IMG/VR virus record: IMGVR_UViG_3300033153_005729
Coordinates: 1 to 41,174 of that record
Reading direction: 5' to 3' (one strand)
DNA: 41,174 nt
Source: a virus
Each line of letters opens with the position of its first letter. The first letter of the stretch is position 1. Shown in pieces: positions 25,648 to 33,510 of this stretch. The position numbers and the translations under genes are program-made. The notes under the pieces were generated by a model. That model ran no database searches. It saw nothing but the letters and a program-made list of their open reading frames with translations, and was not told the origin of the DNA.

Positions 25648-27048
25648 TCAGGTTTCGGTCGGGTTGGAGAAGGAGCCGGACGATTGATGCTGGAGGCGCC
25701 AGGACCACACGCCGCCGGGTGCATCTAGCTCCTCGACGGTCCAGAACTTCCCGAGGAACGCGCCCCACTCCGCCCTGGTCCACCCGCATTGGTAGCCCTT
25801 GGACGTGACGATGGTCTCGCCGTCGTCGCCTCGAGACCAGACCGAGACCAGGGCCTGGCCGTCGGCCGCGACCAGGGCGCGAAGGGCGAGCATCACGTTT
25901 GCCCGGAGTCCTTCGAGGGGTAGGACGTTCAGGACGTAGTTACAGGTAACCGTGTCCCAGGTCCTCTGGAGGGGGGTCGGGTCTGGCGCGTGCGCCGGAT
26001 CGTAGCGGGCGAAGTCGTGCGGGTCGTGACCGCATCCGAAGTCGAGAACGTCGCCGACCAGGAGGCCGGCCTCCTGGTAGAAACGCATCGGCGCGCTCGG
26101 CGCCGGCCGCGCCTTCGCCGTCGAGGCGCCCGAAAGCAGGCGGAGCTCGCGCGCCTGGTCCTCCGTGATGGGGGCGACCTCCTCGCGGGCCTCGCTCGCG
26201 TGCTCGAGCTCGAGCGGGATCCAGAACAGGTGCCGCGCGTTCTCGAGCCGCTTGAGCTCGGAGACTGGCATGAGCTCGAGCACTCCGACGGGGACGGCCG
26301 TGATGGTTGGGAACGGGCCGACGGGTTCGCCGGTTTTGATGGCGAGCGCCAGGCCGTCGGCCGCCTCCGGGTCCTCGTTCGTGAGGAAGCCGGGGAGGCC
26401 GAGCCGGAGCGCCATCACGAGCTCGGCGCGCACGCCTTGCCGCGCGTTGACGGCGCGGGCCTGGGCGTCGGCTTCGGCCTTCGAGCCGTGCCCTCCGCCG
26501 TCGAGCGGGGTGCCGGCCTCGTTCGTCTCCGGCTCATCCGTGTCGGCGTTGACCACTCGCCACTTGCCATCGACCTCGGCCGCCTTGACTGGCATCCTCG
26601 CCCTCCTCGCCTCGAGCCGAACCGCGACGTGCTCATCCCACCAGGACCGCTTCCCGATGCGCGATCGGTCCACGTCCGGAAGGGCCTCCCATTTCTCCGA
26701 CCTCGCGCGCGACTCGGCGACATCGAAGCCGGCGTAGTCCTCGGCGACCATCATCCACTTGTGATGGTAGATCCACGGGTCGGCCGCCGCCGGTTGCTCC
26801 TCGAGCTCGCCGGCCGCCGTGACTCGGATGGCATCGCCCACGGCCGGCTCGTCGGCCGTGTCGAAGTCCGGCGAGCTCGTGAACGTGACGGCGCCCGTTT
26901 TCGTGTTGACCTTGGCGACGTGCCAGGCGAAGCCGTCCGGGAGGAGGCTACCTGCTCGAGCGATTGCCTCGGCGTGTTCGCTTGCGCCGGCCGCGCTTCG
27001 GTGCAGGTAGACGCTTCCGCCGATGCTCTTGCCTAGTGCCCTGGTCAT
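25648..27048 (-). CDS. SAM-dependent methyltransferase resembling the DNA-phosphorothioation-associated family
   Basis: 466 residues from ATG 27048 (no clear ribosome site; the frame is open from a start at 27120). The N-terminus reads GKSIGGSVYLHRSA (6-19), then SSPDFDTADEPAVG (58-71) and IYHHKWMM (93-100), like the N-terminal part of phosphorothioation-associated putative methyltransferases. Residues about 156-203 are a short module (WRVVNADTDEPE, then SKAEADAQARAVNA) seen elsewhere in phage proteins. The C-terminal half is a class I methyltransferase: VLDFGCGHDPHDFARYDPAH (334-353), then TCNYVLNVLP (368-377). It lies between head genes. DNA modification is possible; the target is unknown. 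Confidence 0.65.
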   Translation of the reverse strand: MTRALGKSIGGSVYLHRSAAGASEHAEAIARAGSLLPDGFAWHVAKVNTKTGAVTFTSSPDFDTADEPAVGDAIRVTAAGELEEQPAAADPWIYHHKWMMVAEDYAGFDVAESRARSEKWEALPDVDRSRIGKRSWWDEHVAVRLEARRARMPVKAAEVDGKWRVVNADTDEPETNEAGTPLDGGGHGSKAEADAQARAVNARQGVRAELVMALRLGLPGFLTNEDPEAADGLALAIKTGEPVGPFPTITAVPVGVLELMPVSELKRLENARHLFWIPLELEHASEAREEVAPITEDQARELRLLSGASTAKARPAPSAPMRFYQEAGLLVGDVLDFGCGHDPHDFARYDPAHAPDPTPLQRTWDTVTCNYVLNVLPLEGLRANVMLALRALVAADGQALVSVWSRGDDGETIVTSKGYQCGWTRAEWGAFLGKFWTVEELDAPGGVWSWRLQHQSSGSFSNPTET

Positions 27049-27235
27049 CGGTGCCAGAGTAACCGACGGGTCGTGAGGATGGCGAGGCAGTAGCGGATGA
27101 GAGCCAGAGGACCTGACCATCCCAGGTGAGCTCGCGCGGGTTCTGCTCTGCCATCCGCTCGAGCATGTCGGCCGTGTAGACGTTGCCGCCGGCGTCTCGC
27201 GTGTCGGCTTCGAGGAGGGGGACGCGGATGGTCAT
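26948..27235 (-). CDS. Small protein with a prohead-protease-like N-terminus, probably truncated
   Basis: The ATG at 27235 overlaps the upstream stop as ATGA, supporting a real start. The first 40 residues, MTIRVPLLEADTRDAGGNVY then TADMLERMAEQ, resemble the beginning of core proteases and related phage proteins (an RNxNGRVYxxxxL pattern). After about residue 60 the sequence turns into an Arg-rich shadow of the methyltransferase gene, which starts inside it in another frame. Either the gene is a short peptide of 95 residues, or it was once longer and has lost its body by an indel. Confidence 0.4.
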   Translation of the reverse strand: MTIRVPLLEADTRDAGGNVYTADMLERMAEQNPRELTWDGQVLWLSSATASPSSRPVGYSGTDDQGTRQEHRRKRLPAPKRGRRKRTRRGNRSSR

Positions 27236-28230
27236 GGGGTCCTCGTGGCTAGGAACTCCGCGCGCCGCTCGCGCATGAGCTCGCGCACTTCGTCGAGGTT
27301 TTCGGGGGGGACGGGAACGTAGAACTCGCGCGTGCCTGGTCCGTCGCCGAGCGTTCGGAATCCGGAGCCGGCGCCCTGGACGGCCGCCGCGTTCGTCGCC
27401 GCTCGCGCTGCTAGTTGCTCGAGGCTCATCGTCCTCCAGGCGAGCTCGGCCGTCCGGCCGCCCGGGTTGAGAAGCACGGCCTGGGGGCCGGCGGGGCAGA
27501 CGCCGGCGACCATAAACGCGCGCTTCGGGAACTCCTTGGATGTCCGCTTCACGACGCGCGCCGCCATCCGTTCTGCGCTGTTCGCCAAGATGGCGCGCGA
27601 GACGGCCGGGGGGTGCTCGAGTAGGGACAGGTTGAACAGGTTGCGGTTGAGGTCGTAGGTCTGGATGCTCGCGCCGGCCGCCGTGCGGGTCGTCCTTCCG
27701 AGCGCCGCACGCCGCAAGGTCTCATCCATCTTCGTCCAGCTTTTGAGCTCGAGCTTGATGAGGTCGTTCTTCGCGTCGTCGATCTGCCCGATGGTCGCAT
27801 TCACTTCTTCCTGCAGGTCGGGCTCGAGCTCGGCGATTTCGTTCAGGAAGTCCTTCGCGTTCTTCGCGAGCCGGTTGGAATGGCGATGGAACTCGGCGCG
27901 CTCGGCCGCCGTGAAGCCGGCCGACACTCGCTCGGCAAGTTGGTCCTTGTTTAGCCATTGCAGGCGGAACTTGGAAAACCGTTCCTCCGTGCGTTGCGCC
28001 GTGATGCCGATCTGCTTGATGGTGTCGGCCGAGGGGACCAGGATGCGTTGCCCTCCGACCTGGAGCGTTCCCATCTTGCCGAGGCCGTCGGCGCCGATGC
28101 CTCGGATGTCGTTCACGAGGCCGCCCCGGATGCCCTCCATCTCCAGGGCCGAGATGCCCAGGTCGCGTTCCATGCCGCAGAGCATCTTGTCCATCGCGCT
28201 CACGAACGCCGCGCCGTCCTTTGCTGGCAT
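27232..28230 (-). CDS. Putative minor head protein
   Basis: 332 residues, ATG after GAGGAGGGCGAG. Mostly helical: AFVSAMDKMLCGMERDLGIS at the start, QWLNKDQLAERVSAGFTAAE in the middle, and a charged C-terminus RELMRERRAEFLATRTP. The region RTMSLEQLAARAATNAAAVQ is amphipathic. It follows portal-region genes and precedes the capsid genes, where minor head or head-morphogenesis proteins usually sit, but no MuF or gp7 motif is evident. Confidence 0.65.
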   Translation of the reverse strand: MPAKDGAAFVSAMDKMLCGMERDLGISALEMEGIRGGLVNDIRGIGADGLGKMGTLQVGGQRILVPSADTIKQIGITAQRTEERFSKFRLQWLNKDQLAERVSAGFTAAERAEFHRHSNRLAKNAKDFLNEIAELEPDLQEEVNATIGQIDDAKNDLIKLELKSWTKMDETLRRAALGRTTRTAAGASIQTYDLNRNLFNLSLLEHPPAVSRAILANSAERMAARVVKRTSKEFPKRAFMVAGVCPAGPQAVLLNPGGRTAELAWRTMSLEQLAARAATNAAAVQGAGSGFRTLGDGPGTREFYVPVPPENLDEVRELMRERRAEFLATRTP

Positions 28231-28251
28231 CTCGCCCTCCTCTTTCTGAGC

Positions 28252-28789
28252 CTACCCGAACGAAGGGCCGGACCTCGCCGCCTCGAGCTCGGCCGCCGTC
28301 GCCGGCTCATCCCGGAACGCCAGGACGAGCTCGCGCAGGTCTCCCTGCAAGGTCCCGAGCCGCGCCCGGGTTCCGACCGTCCCGGCCTCGAGCTCGCGCC
28401 GCAGGTCCTCGACCCATCGGGCCGGGTCACGGATGACGGTCCACGGGTTGAGCTCGATGGGGCCGGCCGGCGCCTCGAGCTCGCCGCCCTGGATGCGCTC
28501 GACCAGGGGGAGGAGGTCGAATCCAGGCGGGGCAGGGCTCGTCCTCCTCCTCCTCCTGGGGGAGCTCGGCCGGCGCCTCGGCCTTCGGCTTCCGCTTCCG
28601 CTTCCGGCGCCTGGTCGCCTGGTCGTTCGGGGGCTCGGCCTGGGAGTCGGCGCCGGCGCGAGCGATGACCGCCTCGAGCCGGGCCTCGGCCTCCTCCTCG
28701 GTCTCGAGCTCGGGGGCGGGGGCGATCGTCGCGCGAGCTCGCCGGCGCCGGCCGGCGATCCGCTCAAGGAAGCCGCTCACGATGCCCAT
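28252..28789 (-). CDS. Hypothetical acidic/basic protein with a frame break
   Basis: It starts at ATG 28789, inside the last codons of the upstream zinc-ribbon gene. The first frame reads MGIVSGFLERIAGRRRRARA then ETEEEAEARLEAVIARAGAD, a basic RRRKRKRKPKAE stretch and EEEEDEPCPA. At 28524-28550 the sensible reading moves to the +1 frame: PPGFDLLPLVERIQGGELEA and onward to TAG at 28252. The span of 538 bases is one over a multiple of three; removing one base gives 178 residues. No function recognised. The GAG repeat and C runs near the break are places where indel errors occur. Confidence 0.6.
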
Positions 28790-29073
28790 CCCTCGAGCTC
28801 GAGCCAGGCCGCCCATCCACATCCGTCCTCGGGGCATCCGGCTCGAGGCGAGACCAGGCCGGCGCCATCGACCTCGTGCGACGACAGGGCGATGCGGTGT
28901 CCGCTCGGACACTTGACCAAGGGGATGGGCCGGCGACCTCCGAGCGTGCCGGCCGCCCGAACGTGGATGCGCATCCACCACGGGCCGTCCTCCTCGGTGC
29001 TCGTCGCCTGGCGGAGCCGGAGTCGATCGCCGGGCCGGGCCAGCGCACGCCGGATGGTGTCTCTGATGCTCAT
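28777..29073 (-). CDS. Zinc-ribbon protein, paralogue 2
   Basis: 98 residues, ATG six bases after GGAG. The last half carries VKCPSGHRIALSSHEVDGAG, then LVSPRAGCPEDGCGW, a pair of knuckles (C...C..H and C....CGW) aligning with the zinc-ribbon protein encoded just upstream at 29111. The N-terminal 40 residues are basic. Function unknown; such ribbons bind metal and often nucleic acid. Its stop overlaps the next start by 13 bases. Confidence 0.7.
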   Translation of the reverse strand: MSIRDTIRRALARPGDRLRLRQATSTEEDGPWWMRIHVRAAGTLGGRRPIPLVKCPSGHRIALSSHEVDGAGLVSPRAGCPEDGCGWAAWLELEGWAS

Positions 29074-29110
29074 GCTTCACTCCAGAGCATCACGATACCT
29101 CAACCGACCG

Positions 29111-29359
29111 TCAGGGGCGCCAGTCCTCGAGCACGATGTGAACGTGCCACCCGCATCCACCGATCGGGCACACGACCGATGGGGAGACGAAGCCGGCCGC
29201 GTTGATGTCGTGGTCACTGATGGCGAACGACTCGCCGCATCCGCCGCACTTGAGGAACGCCGTCCGGCCGGCCGGCCTGGTCGCCGGTTTCCACACTGGA
29301 CGGGGGGCCTCGGGGTCGGGGTCGTGCGGGTCGCCCTGGGGGACGCGGATGAGCGCCAC
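29111..29359 (-). CDS. Zinc-ribbon protein, paralogue 1
   Basis: 82 residues; GTG start one base after the portal stop. The second half reads LKCGGCGESFAISDHDINAA then GFVSPSVVCPIGGCGW, matching the neighbouring 28777-29073 protein over its last 45 residues (same spacing, GFVSP against GLVSP, C-x4-CGW). It is followed at once by the paralogue, so the pair arose by tandem duplication. A small metal-binding virion or regulatory protein is inferred. Confidence 0.7.
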   Translation of the reverse strand: MALIRVPQGDPHDPDPEAPRPVWKPATRPAGRTAFLKCGGCGESFAISDHDINAAGFVSPSVVCPIGGCGWHVHIVLEDWRP

Positions 29360-29360
29360 G

Positions 29361-31109
29361 CTAGAAGCGGCCGAGGAGCGCCTGAGCCAGGGCCGACTCT
29401 CCGACCTTCGCCGAGCCGTTGCCGCCGACCAGGACGCGCTCGGCCTCGAGCTCGGCCGCGAGGTCGCCGAGGTCGCCGATGGGGTCCTCCGCTCGAGGCG
29501 GGGGGACCAGGCCGGCGTCGGGGCCTTCGGGGTCCTCGATCATCCCGGGCGCCTGGAAGCCGGCCGCGCGGAGCTCGGCGATGTTCTTCTTCCAGTCGGT
29601 GACGGCATCCTCGTGCGTCTTGTAGCGCACGGGGTCATCGCGCCGCATGATCGCCGCCGGCGTCGTGATGGCCTGTGCCACGTCGAACTCGTCGCGAGCG
29701 ATCTGGTCCCGGACGTCGGTCGGGAAGTCCACGGGCTGGTAGTGGATGATGAACGATGGCCGGTCGGTCTCGGGGTTGTAGGCGAACGCCTCATCGTGCT
29801 TCGCGCGGATGCGAAGCATGAGGTCGGCCAGGTCGTTCTCGTATGGCGAGAACAAGGTGCCGCGCTCGCGGTTGTCCTCGACGATGGGCATCATCGCCTG
29901 GCGGATCGCCACTCCCGACAGGCTCCGCTTCCCGATCTCGGCGCCGAGCGCCGCATCGGGGATCTGCTCCTGGCGGAGCACGTTCCGGATGTCGGCCTCG
30001 ATCCCTTGGCGGAGGTCGGCGAGCGGTGCCTCCGGGCTCTTGAACTCGAGGCCGTAGGGCTCATCGTTGCTGTCCGGCTTGAACACGACGACTCGACGCG
30101 GGCCGATGGTCAGCTTCGTGTTCTCGTCCGGGTTCGTCGCAACGGGAACCGAGAATCCTTGGAACTGCTCGACCTCGTTAATGTCGGTGAGCTTGCCGTT
30201 GATGGTCGCGTTCTGGTCGCACAAGCCGCGACCTCGCCCCTCGACGAAGAACGACGTGTAGCATTTGTCATCGCGAAAGAACGCGATGGGGATGCGCCCG
30301 AGGTTGTGAGGCATCCCCTTGGCGATGCCCTTCTCGTCGATGAGCAGGAACGTCTTGGCCGTCCAGACGACGATGCGCGAGACGTTCGCGAAGGGCTCGT
30401 GTCGTTCGATGACGGCGCGCGGTTTCCAGGGCGCCGACGGGTCGGGGATGATCCGTAGCTGGTGAGAGAGGAACGCCCACAGGCGCACCTTGCCCGGCGA
30501 CTCTGCATCGAAGAACGGCCGGACACCGACGGTCCCAAGCAGGCGCGTGTAGCGATCGATGGCGAGCAGGTCGAGGTTGAGCTGGTCGGACCAGAGCTCG
30601 CCCAGGGCCTCCTTGATGTGCTCGGGGGTCTCGCCCTTCGGCTCCCGCTTCGGAGGCTTCCGGTATAGCTGGGAGAGAACACGGATGACCAGGCGGGTCA
30701 GGTTGATGGTGCTCTTGCGCGCCCGGTTCAGGAAGTCCTCCGGCGTCTCGCCGGGATGCCTGTCGAGGAATCGCTGCTGGTATCCCTGATACATGAGGTA
30801 ACAGAACGCCGCGTGTTCCTCGCGGAACGTGTCGGACGGTCCACGGAACGCGAGCTCCCGCGCGTTCTGCGTTGCCTCGGCGACGGCCATCGCGTGCGCG
30901 TCCCGATGCTCTCCGCCTCGCGAGGTCGAGGTCAGCATCGAACGCTGGAAGCGGTAGACCACCTGCGTGTCTACGTTCAGGCCGATCGTCGCGGGCCGGA
31001 TCGTCGCCAGGGTCATCGCCTGGCGCAACAGCTTCGCCTCCTCAACGTCGCCCTGGGCGAGCTCGAGGAGGCGAGCGTTGATGCGTTCGTGCGGGTTGAA
31101 GTCTCCCAT
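29361..31109 (-). CDS. Portal protein
   Basis: 582 residues from ATG 31109; a longer open frame is shadow of the upstream gene. It opens MGDFNPHERINARLLELAQG. Portal-like features: a clip/wing region with IAFFRDDKCYTSFFVEGRG, then LTDINEVEQFQGFSVPV, ADLRQGIEADIRNVLRQEQI and KRSLSGVAIRQAMMPIVEDN, a pattern typical of portal proteins, followed by a charged C-terminus ending ALAQALLGRF. It is placed after the terminase and before minor head genes. It forms the dodecameric DNA channel of the head. Confidence 0.85.
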   Translation of the reverse strand: MGDFNPHERINARLLELAQGDVEEAKLLRQAMTLATIRPATIGLNVDTQVVYRFQRSMLTSTSRGGEHRDAHAMAVAEATQNARELAFRGPSDTFREEHAAFCYLMYQGYQQRFLDRHPGETPEDFLNRARKSTINLTRLVIRVLSQLYRKPPKREPKGETPEHIKEALGELWSDQLNLDLLAIDRYTRLLGTVGVRPFFDAESPGKVRLWAFLSHQLRIIPDPSAPWKPRAVIERHEPFANVSRIVVWTAKTFLLIDEKGIAKGMPHNLGRIPIAFFRDDKCYTSFFVEGRGRGLCDQNATINGKLTDINEVEQFQGFSVPVATNPDENTKLTIGPRRVVVFKPDSNDEPYGLEFKSPEAPLADLRQGIEADIRNVLRQEQIPDAALGAEIGKRSLSGVAIRQAMMPIVEDNRERGTLFSPYENDLADLMLRIRAKHDEAFAYNPETDRPSFIIHYQPVDFPTDVRDQIARDEFDVAQAITTPAAIMRRDDPVRYKTHEDAVTDWKKNIAELRAAGFQAPGMIEDPEGPDAGLVPPPRAEDPIGDLGDLAAELEAERVLVGGNGSAKVGESALAQALLGRF

Positions 31110-31812
31110 CGAGCGCCGACAGGTCGGTGCCCTGGTAGACCTCGCCATCCAAGCCGAAGTAGGTGACGGTGAGATGCGCCGCGTCGAGGTCGTCGGTCGT
31201 CGCGTTGAACGGAACGGCGCCGGCCGCCACGACGATGCGGACCAGACCATACGGCGCCGCGTTCGCCGGGTTGGCGGGAGGGACGGCCGCGCCCTCGGCC
31301 GCGATCGTGCCGGGGGTGACCACGACGGTCGCGCCGTCCACCGAGGAGTAGGAATACCATCGCTCCTGGGGGGTGTCGGCGTCGGCCGCGATGTCGTCGG
31401 TCGTCGCCGTGAAAGCGTGCTCCGCCTCGGCGTCCTCGACTGGGGTGGCGCCGTTGCCCATGAACAGGGCCAGGGCGACCTTGACCTCCTTCTTCGAGCC
31501 GGTGCCCTCGGAGAGCAGGGGCGCGTTCATCAGGAAGTCTTGCGACGGCGGGATGGTCTCGCGCACCACCAGGTGCTTCACCTGGTCGCGAGATGCGCGC
31601 GAGCTCAGGGCCGGCTCGTCGGCCGAGACGACCTCATACTTGCCGAACCGCCCGAACACGCGGAACAGTTGCGCGCCGACTCGGAAGCCGAGCTCCTTGG
31701 CCGTGACGGGCTCGCCCCCCCTGGCGTAGACCGAATCGAAAGTGACGTCCGCGATGATCCGCTCGGCATTGCCGATGTCTTGCCGGTCCACAATTTCGAC
31801 GGCGACCGTCAT
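31042..31812 (-). CDS. Hypothetical virion-region protein between terminase and portal
   Basis: 256 residues, ATG after AGGAGGAACCC. Beta-rich, starting MTVAVEIVDRQDIGNAERII, with VKVALALFMGNGATPVEDAE and a Thr/Ala-rich middle. Its last 22 residues are an Arg/Pro-rich shadow overlapping the portal start by 68 bases, longer than the usual coupling overlaps here, so the natural stop may lie nearer YFGLDGEVYQGTDLSAL. No domain recognised; a head-decoration or connector role is only a guess. Confidence 0.65.
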   Translation of the reverse strand: MTVAVEIVDRQDIGNAERIIADVTFDSVYARGGEPVTAKELGFRVGAQLFRVFGRFGKYEVVSADEPALSSRASRDQVKHLVVRETIPPSQDFLMNAPLLSEGTGSKKEVKVALALFMGNGATPVEDAEAEHAFTATTDDIAADADTPQERWYSYSSVDGATVVVTPGTIAAEGAAVPPANPANAAPYGLVRIVVAAGAVPFNATTDDLDAAHLTVTYFGLDGEVYQGTDLSALDGRLQPARTHQRSPPRARPGRR

Positions 31813-31878
31813 GGGTTCCTCCTGCTTCGCATGAGCTTAGGCGTTCGAGGGGATCGTAGACGCGGGGGCGGGGGCGCG

Positions 31879-33510
31879 TCAAGCCGGATCGCCCGAGCTC
31901 GGCGCCGGCGCCTCTGGCGGGGGGAGCTCCCGAGGAGGAGGCGCCCGGCGCGTCGGCCGCGCCGGTGGCTCGCGCAGGCTCTTGCGTTTCGTGTCGGCCC
32001 GGTAGTCGCCGGCGCCTCCGTAGCCCGCATCGGTCGGCCGGCGCATCTTGCGGATCTTCCTCGCGACGATGACCGCGTAGGCGAGGCAGTCCACCTGGTC
32101 GTCGTGCTTCACCTTGGGGAATCCAAGGAGCTCGGTCTCGAACTTGTCGAACCATCGCGCGCCGCCCTGGGGGAACAAGATCAGGCCGCCTTCCATCTTC
32201 GCCGTCGCCGGAAGGGCGCGCGTTACCTTGTCGGCCTTGGGGTGAACGGCGCGAACTGGCAAGCCCTTCCGCCTGGCGTCTTGGATAATGGAGAGCTCGA
32301 AGTTGACCTGCTCGACCCACATCGACGACAGGTCCCACTTGCGGTAGGCGTTCCACATCAACGGCACGAGGTCGGGGCCTTCGGCGCGCTCGCGGGTCTG
32401 GTCGAGGAAGAACAGGCGCCCCTGTTTGTCGGCGCCCCACACCTGGATGACGGTGTAATCCGCCTTCGTTTTCTTGGAGCTCGCGAGGTCCACGGTCGCG
32501 AACAGGGCGAGGTCGGAGAGGAGGATGCGGTGTGCGATCGTCCCGACTCGGAACATGATGACCGTCGGCCGATCGCCGGAACGGATCGCCGTGTAGAACT
32601 CGAACCAGTCGCGGTTGAACATGCCGCCGGTCAGGGGCGTCGGCGTTCCCTGGTAGAGAGCCGACCACACATAGCTCCCGCGATTCTTGCGGATCTTAGC
32701 CATCCGCGCGTGGTCCCATGCCTCGGGCCAGAGGGGTTCATCCGGCTTGCGGCCGAGGAGGTCGGGGATGCCGTGCTCGGCCATCGCCGGCAGGTTGATG
32801 ACCTTCCATCCCTCGCCTTCGCCTTGCTCGTCTTTCTCGAGGAGCCGACCCACGAGGTCGTCGTGGTGCCAGCGGGTCATCACGACGATGACCGCGCCGT
32901 CCGGTTGAAGCCGAGGCATCAGGACGGCATCGAACCAGTGCCACACGTTGTCGCGCGTGATGGCGGAGCTCGCCTCGCGGTAGTCCTTCACGGGGTCATC
33001 GACGATGGCGACCTCGGCGCCGTAGCCGGTGAGGCCGGCGCCGATGCCCACACTCAGCATGTAGCCGCCGGTCGGCTTCCAGCCGCGCCCCTCCTCGTTC
33101 GTCGAGACCTCCCAATACTTCGCCGACGCCTTCGGGTTGCAGGTCGTCCCGAACAGGGGGGATGCTTCGTAGAACGCATCGCGCGCCGCCGCGCCCCACT
33201 GGCGCGCGAAGCCGTCGGCGTAGGACGCGAACACGACGCGATGGCGAGGGTGCAGGCTCAGATACCAGGCCGCGAAGTATTGGGAGATGAGGGAGCTCTT
33301 GCCGTGCCTCGGGGGGGTGTTGACGATGAGCCGTTGCGTCTCGCCGGTCGCGACCTTGACGAGCTCGTCGGCCAGGAGGCGCAGGTGCTTCGCCGGCATC
33401 CACTTCTTCTGGCTCAGGTAGTAGGCGAACCATCCGGGGTGGAGCTTCGCGAGCTCCGCCGGGTCGAGCTCGAACACGGGGGCCGCGCCGGCGATCGGGG
33501 CGCCGCTCAT
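31879..33510 (-). CDS. terL: Terminase large subunit
   Basis: 543 residues from ATG 33510 (ATGA overlap with the methyltransferase stop). The ATPase half has Walker A NTPPRHGKSS (64-73), Walker B AEVAIVDDP (165-173) and VIVVMTRWHHDDL as the coupling region. The nuclease half has ATVDLASSKKTKADYTVIQV and HDDQVDCLAYAV with the acidic residues of an RNase H-like fold. The arrangement is that of the archaeal psiM2-type/Terminase_6 group, common in GC-rich siphoviruses. It packages DNA through the portal. A Pro/Arg-rich tail follows the nuclease domain. No small terminase gene was confidently found nearby. Confidence 0.95.
   Translation of the reverse strand: MSGAPIAGAAPVFELDPAELAKLHPGWFAYYLSQKKWMPAKHLRLLADELVKVATGETQRLIVNTPPRHGKSSLISQYFAAWYLSLHPRHRVVFASYADGFARQWGAAARDAFYEASPLFGTTCNPKASAKYWEVSTNEEGRGWKPTGGYMLSVGIGAGLTGYGAEVAIVDDPVKDYREASSAITRDNVWHWFDAVLMPRLQPDGAVIVVMTRWHHDDLVGRLLEKDEQGEGEGWKVINLPAMAEHGIPDLLGRKPDEPLWPEAWDHARMAKIRKNRGSYVWSALYQGTPTPLTGGMFNRDWFEFYTAIRSGDRPTVIMFRVGTIAHRILLSDLALFATVDLASSKKTKADYTVIQVWGADKQGRLFFLDQTRERAEGPDLVPLMWNAYRKWDLSSMWVEQVNFELSIIQDARRKGLPVRAVHPKADKVTRALPATAKMEGGLILFPQGGARWFDKFETELLGFPKVKHDDQVDCLAYAVIVARKIRKMRRPTDAGYGGAGDYRADTKRKSLREPPARPTRRAPPPRELPPPEAPAPSSGDPA

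Noticed and set aside
28534-28542. Programmed +1 frameshift at CCC TGC
   Set aside because: No stop follows in the zero frame and there is no recognised slippery pattern; an indel is simpler.
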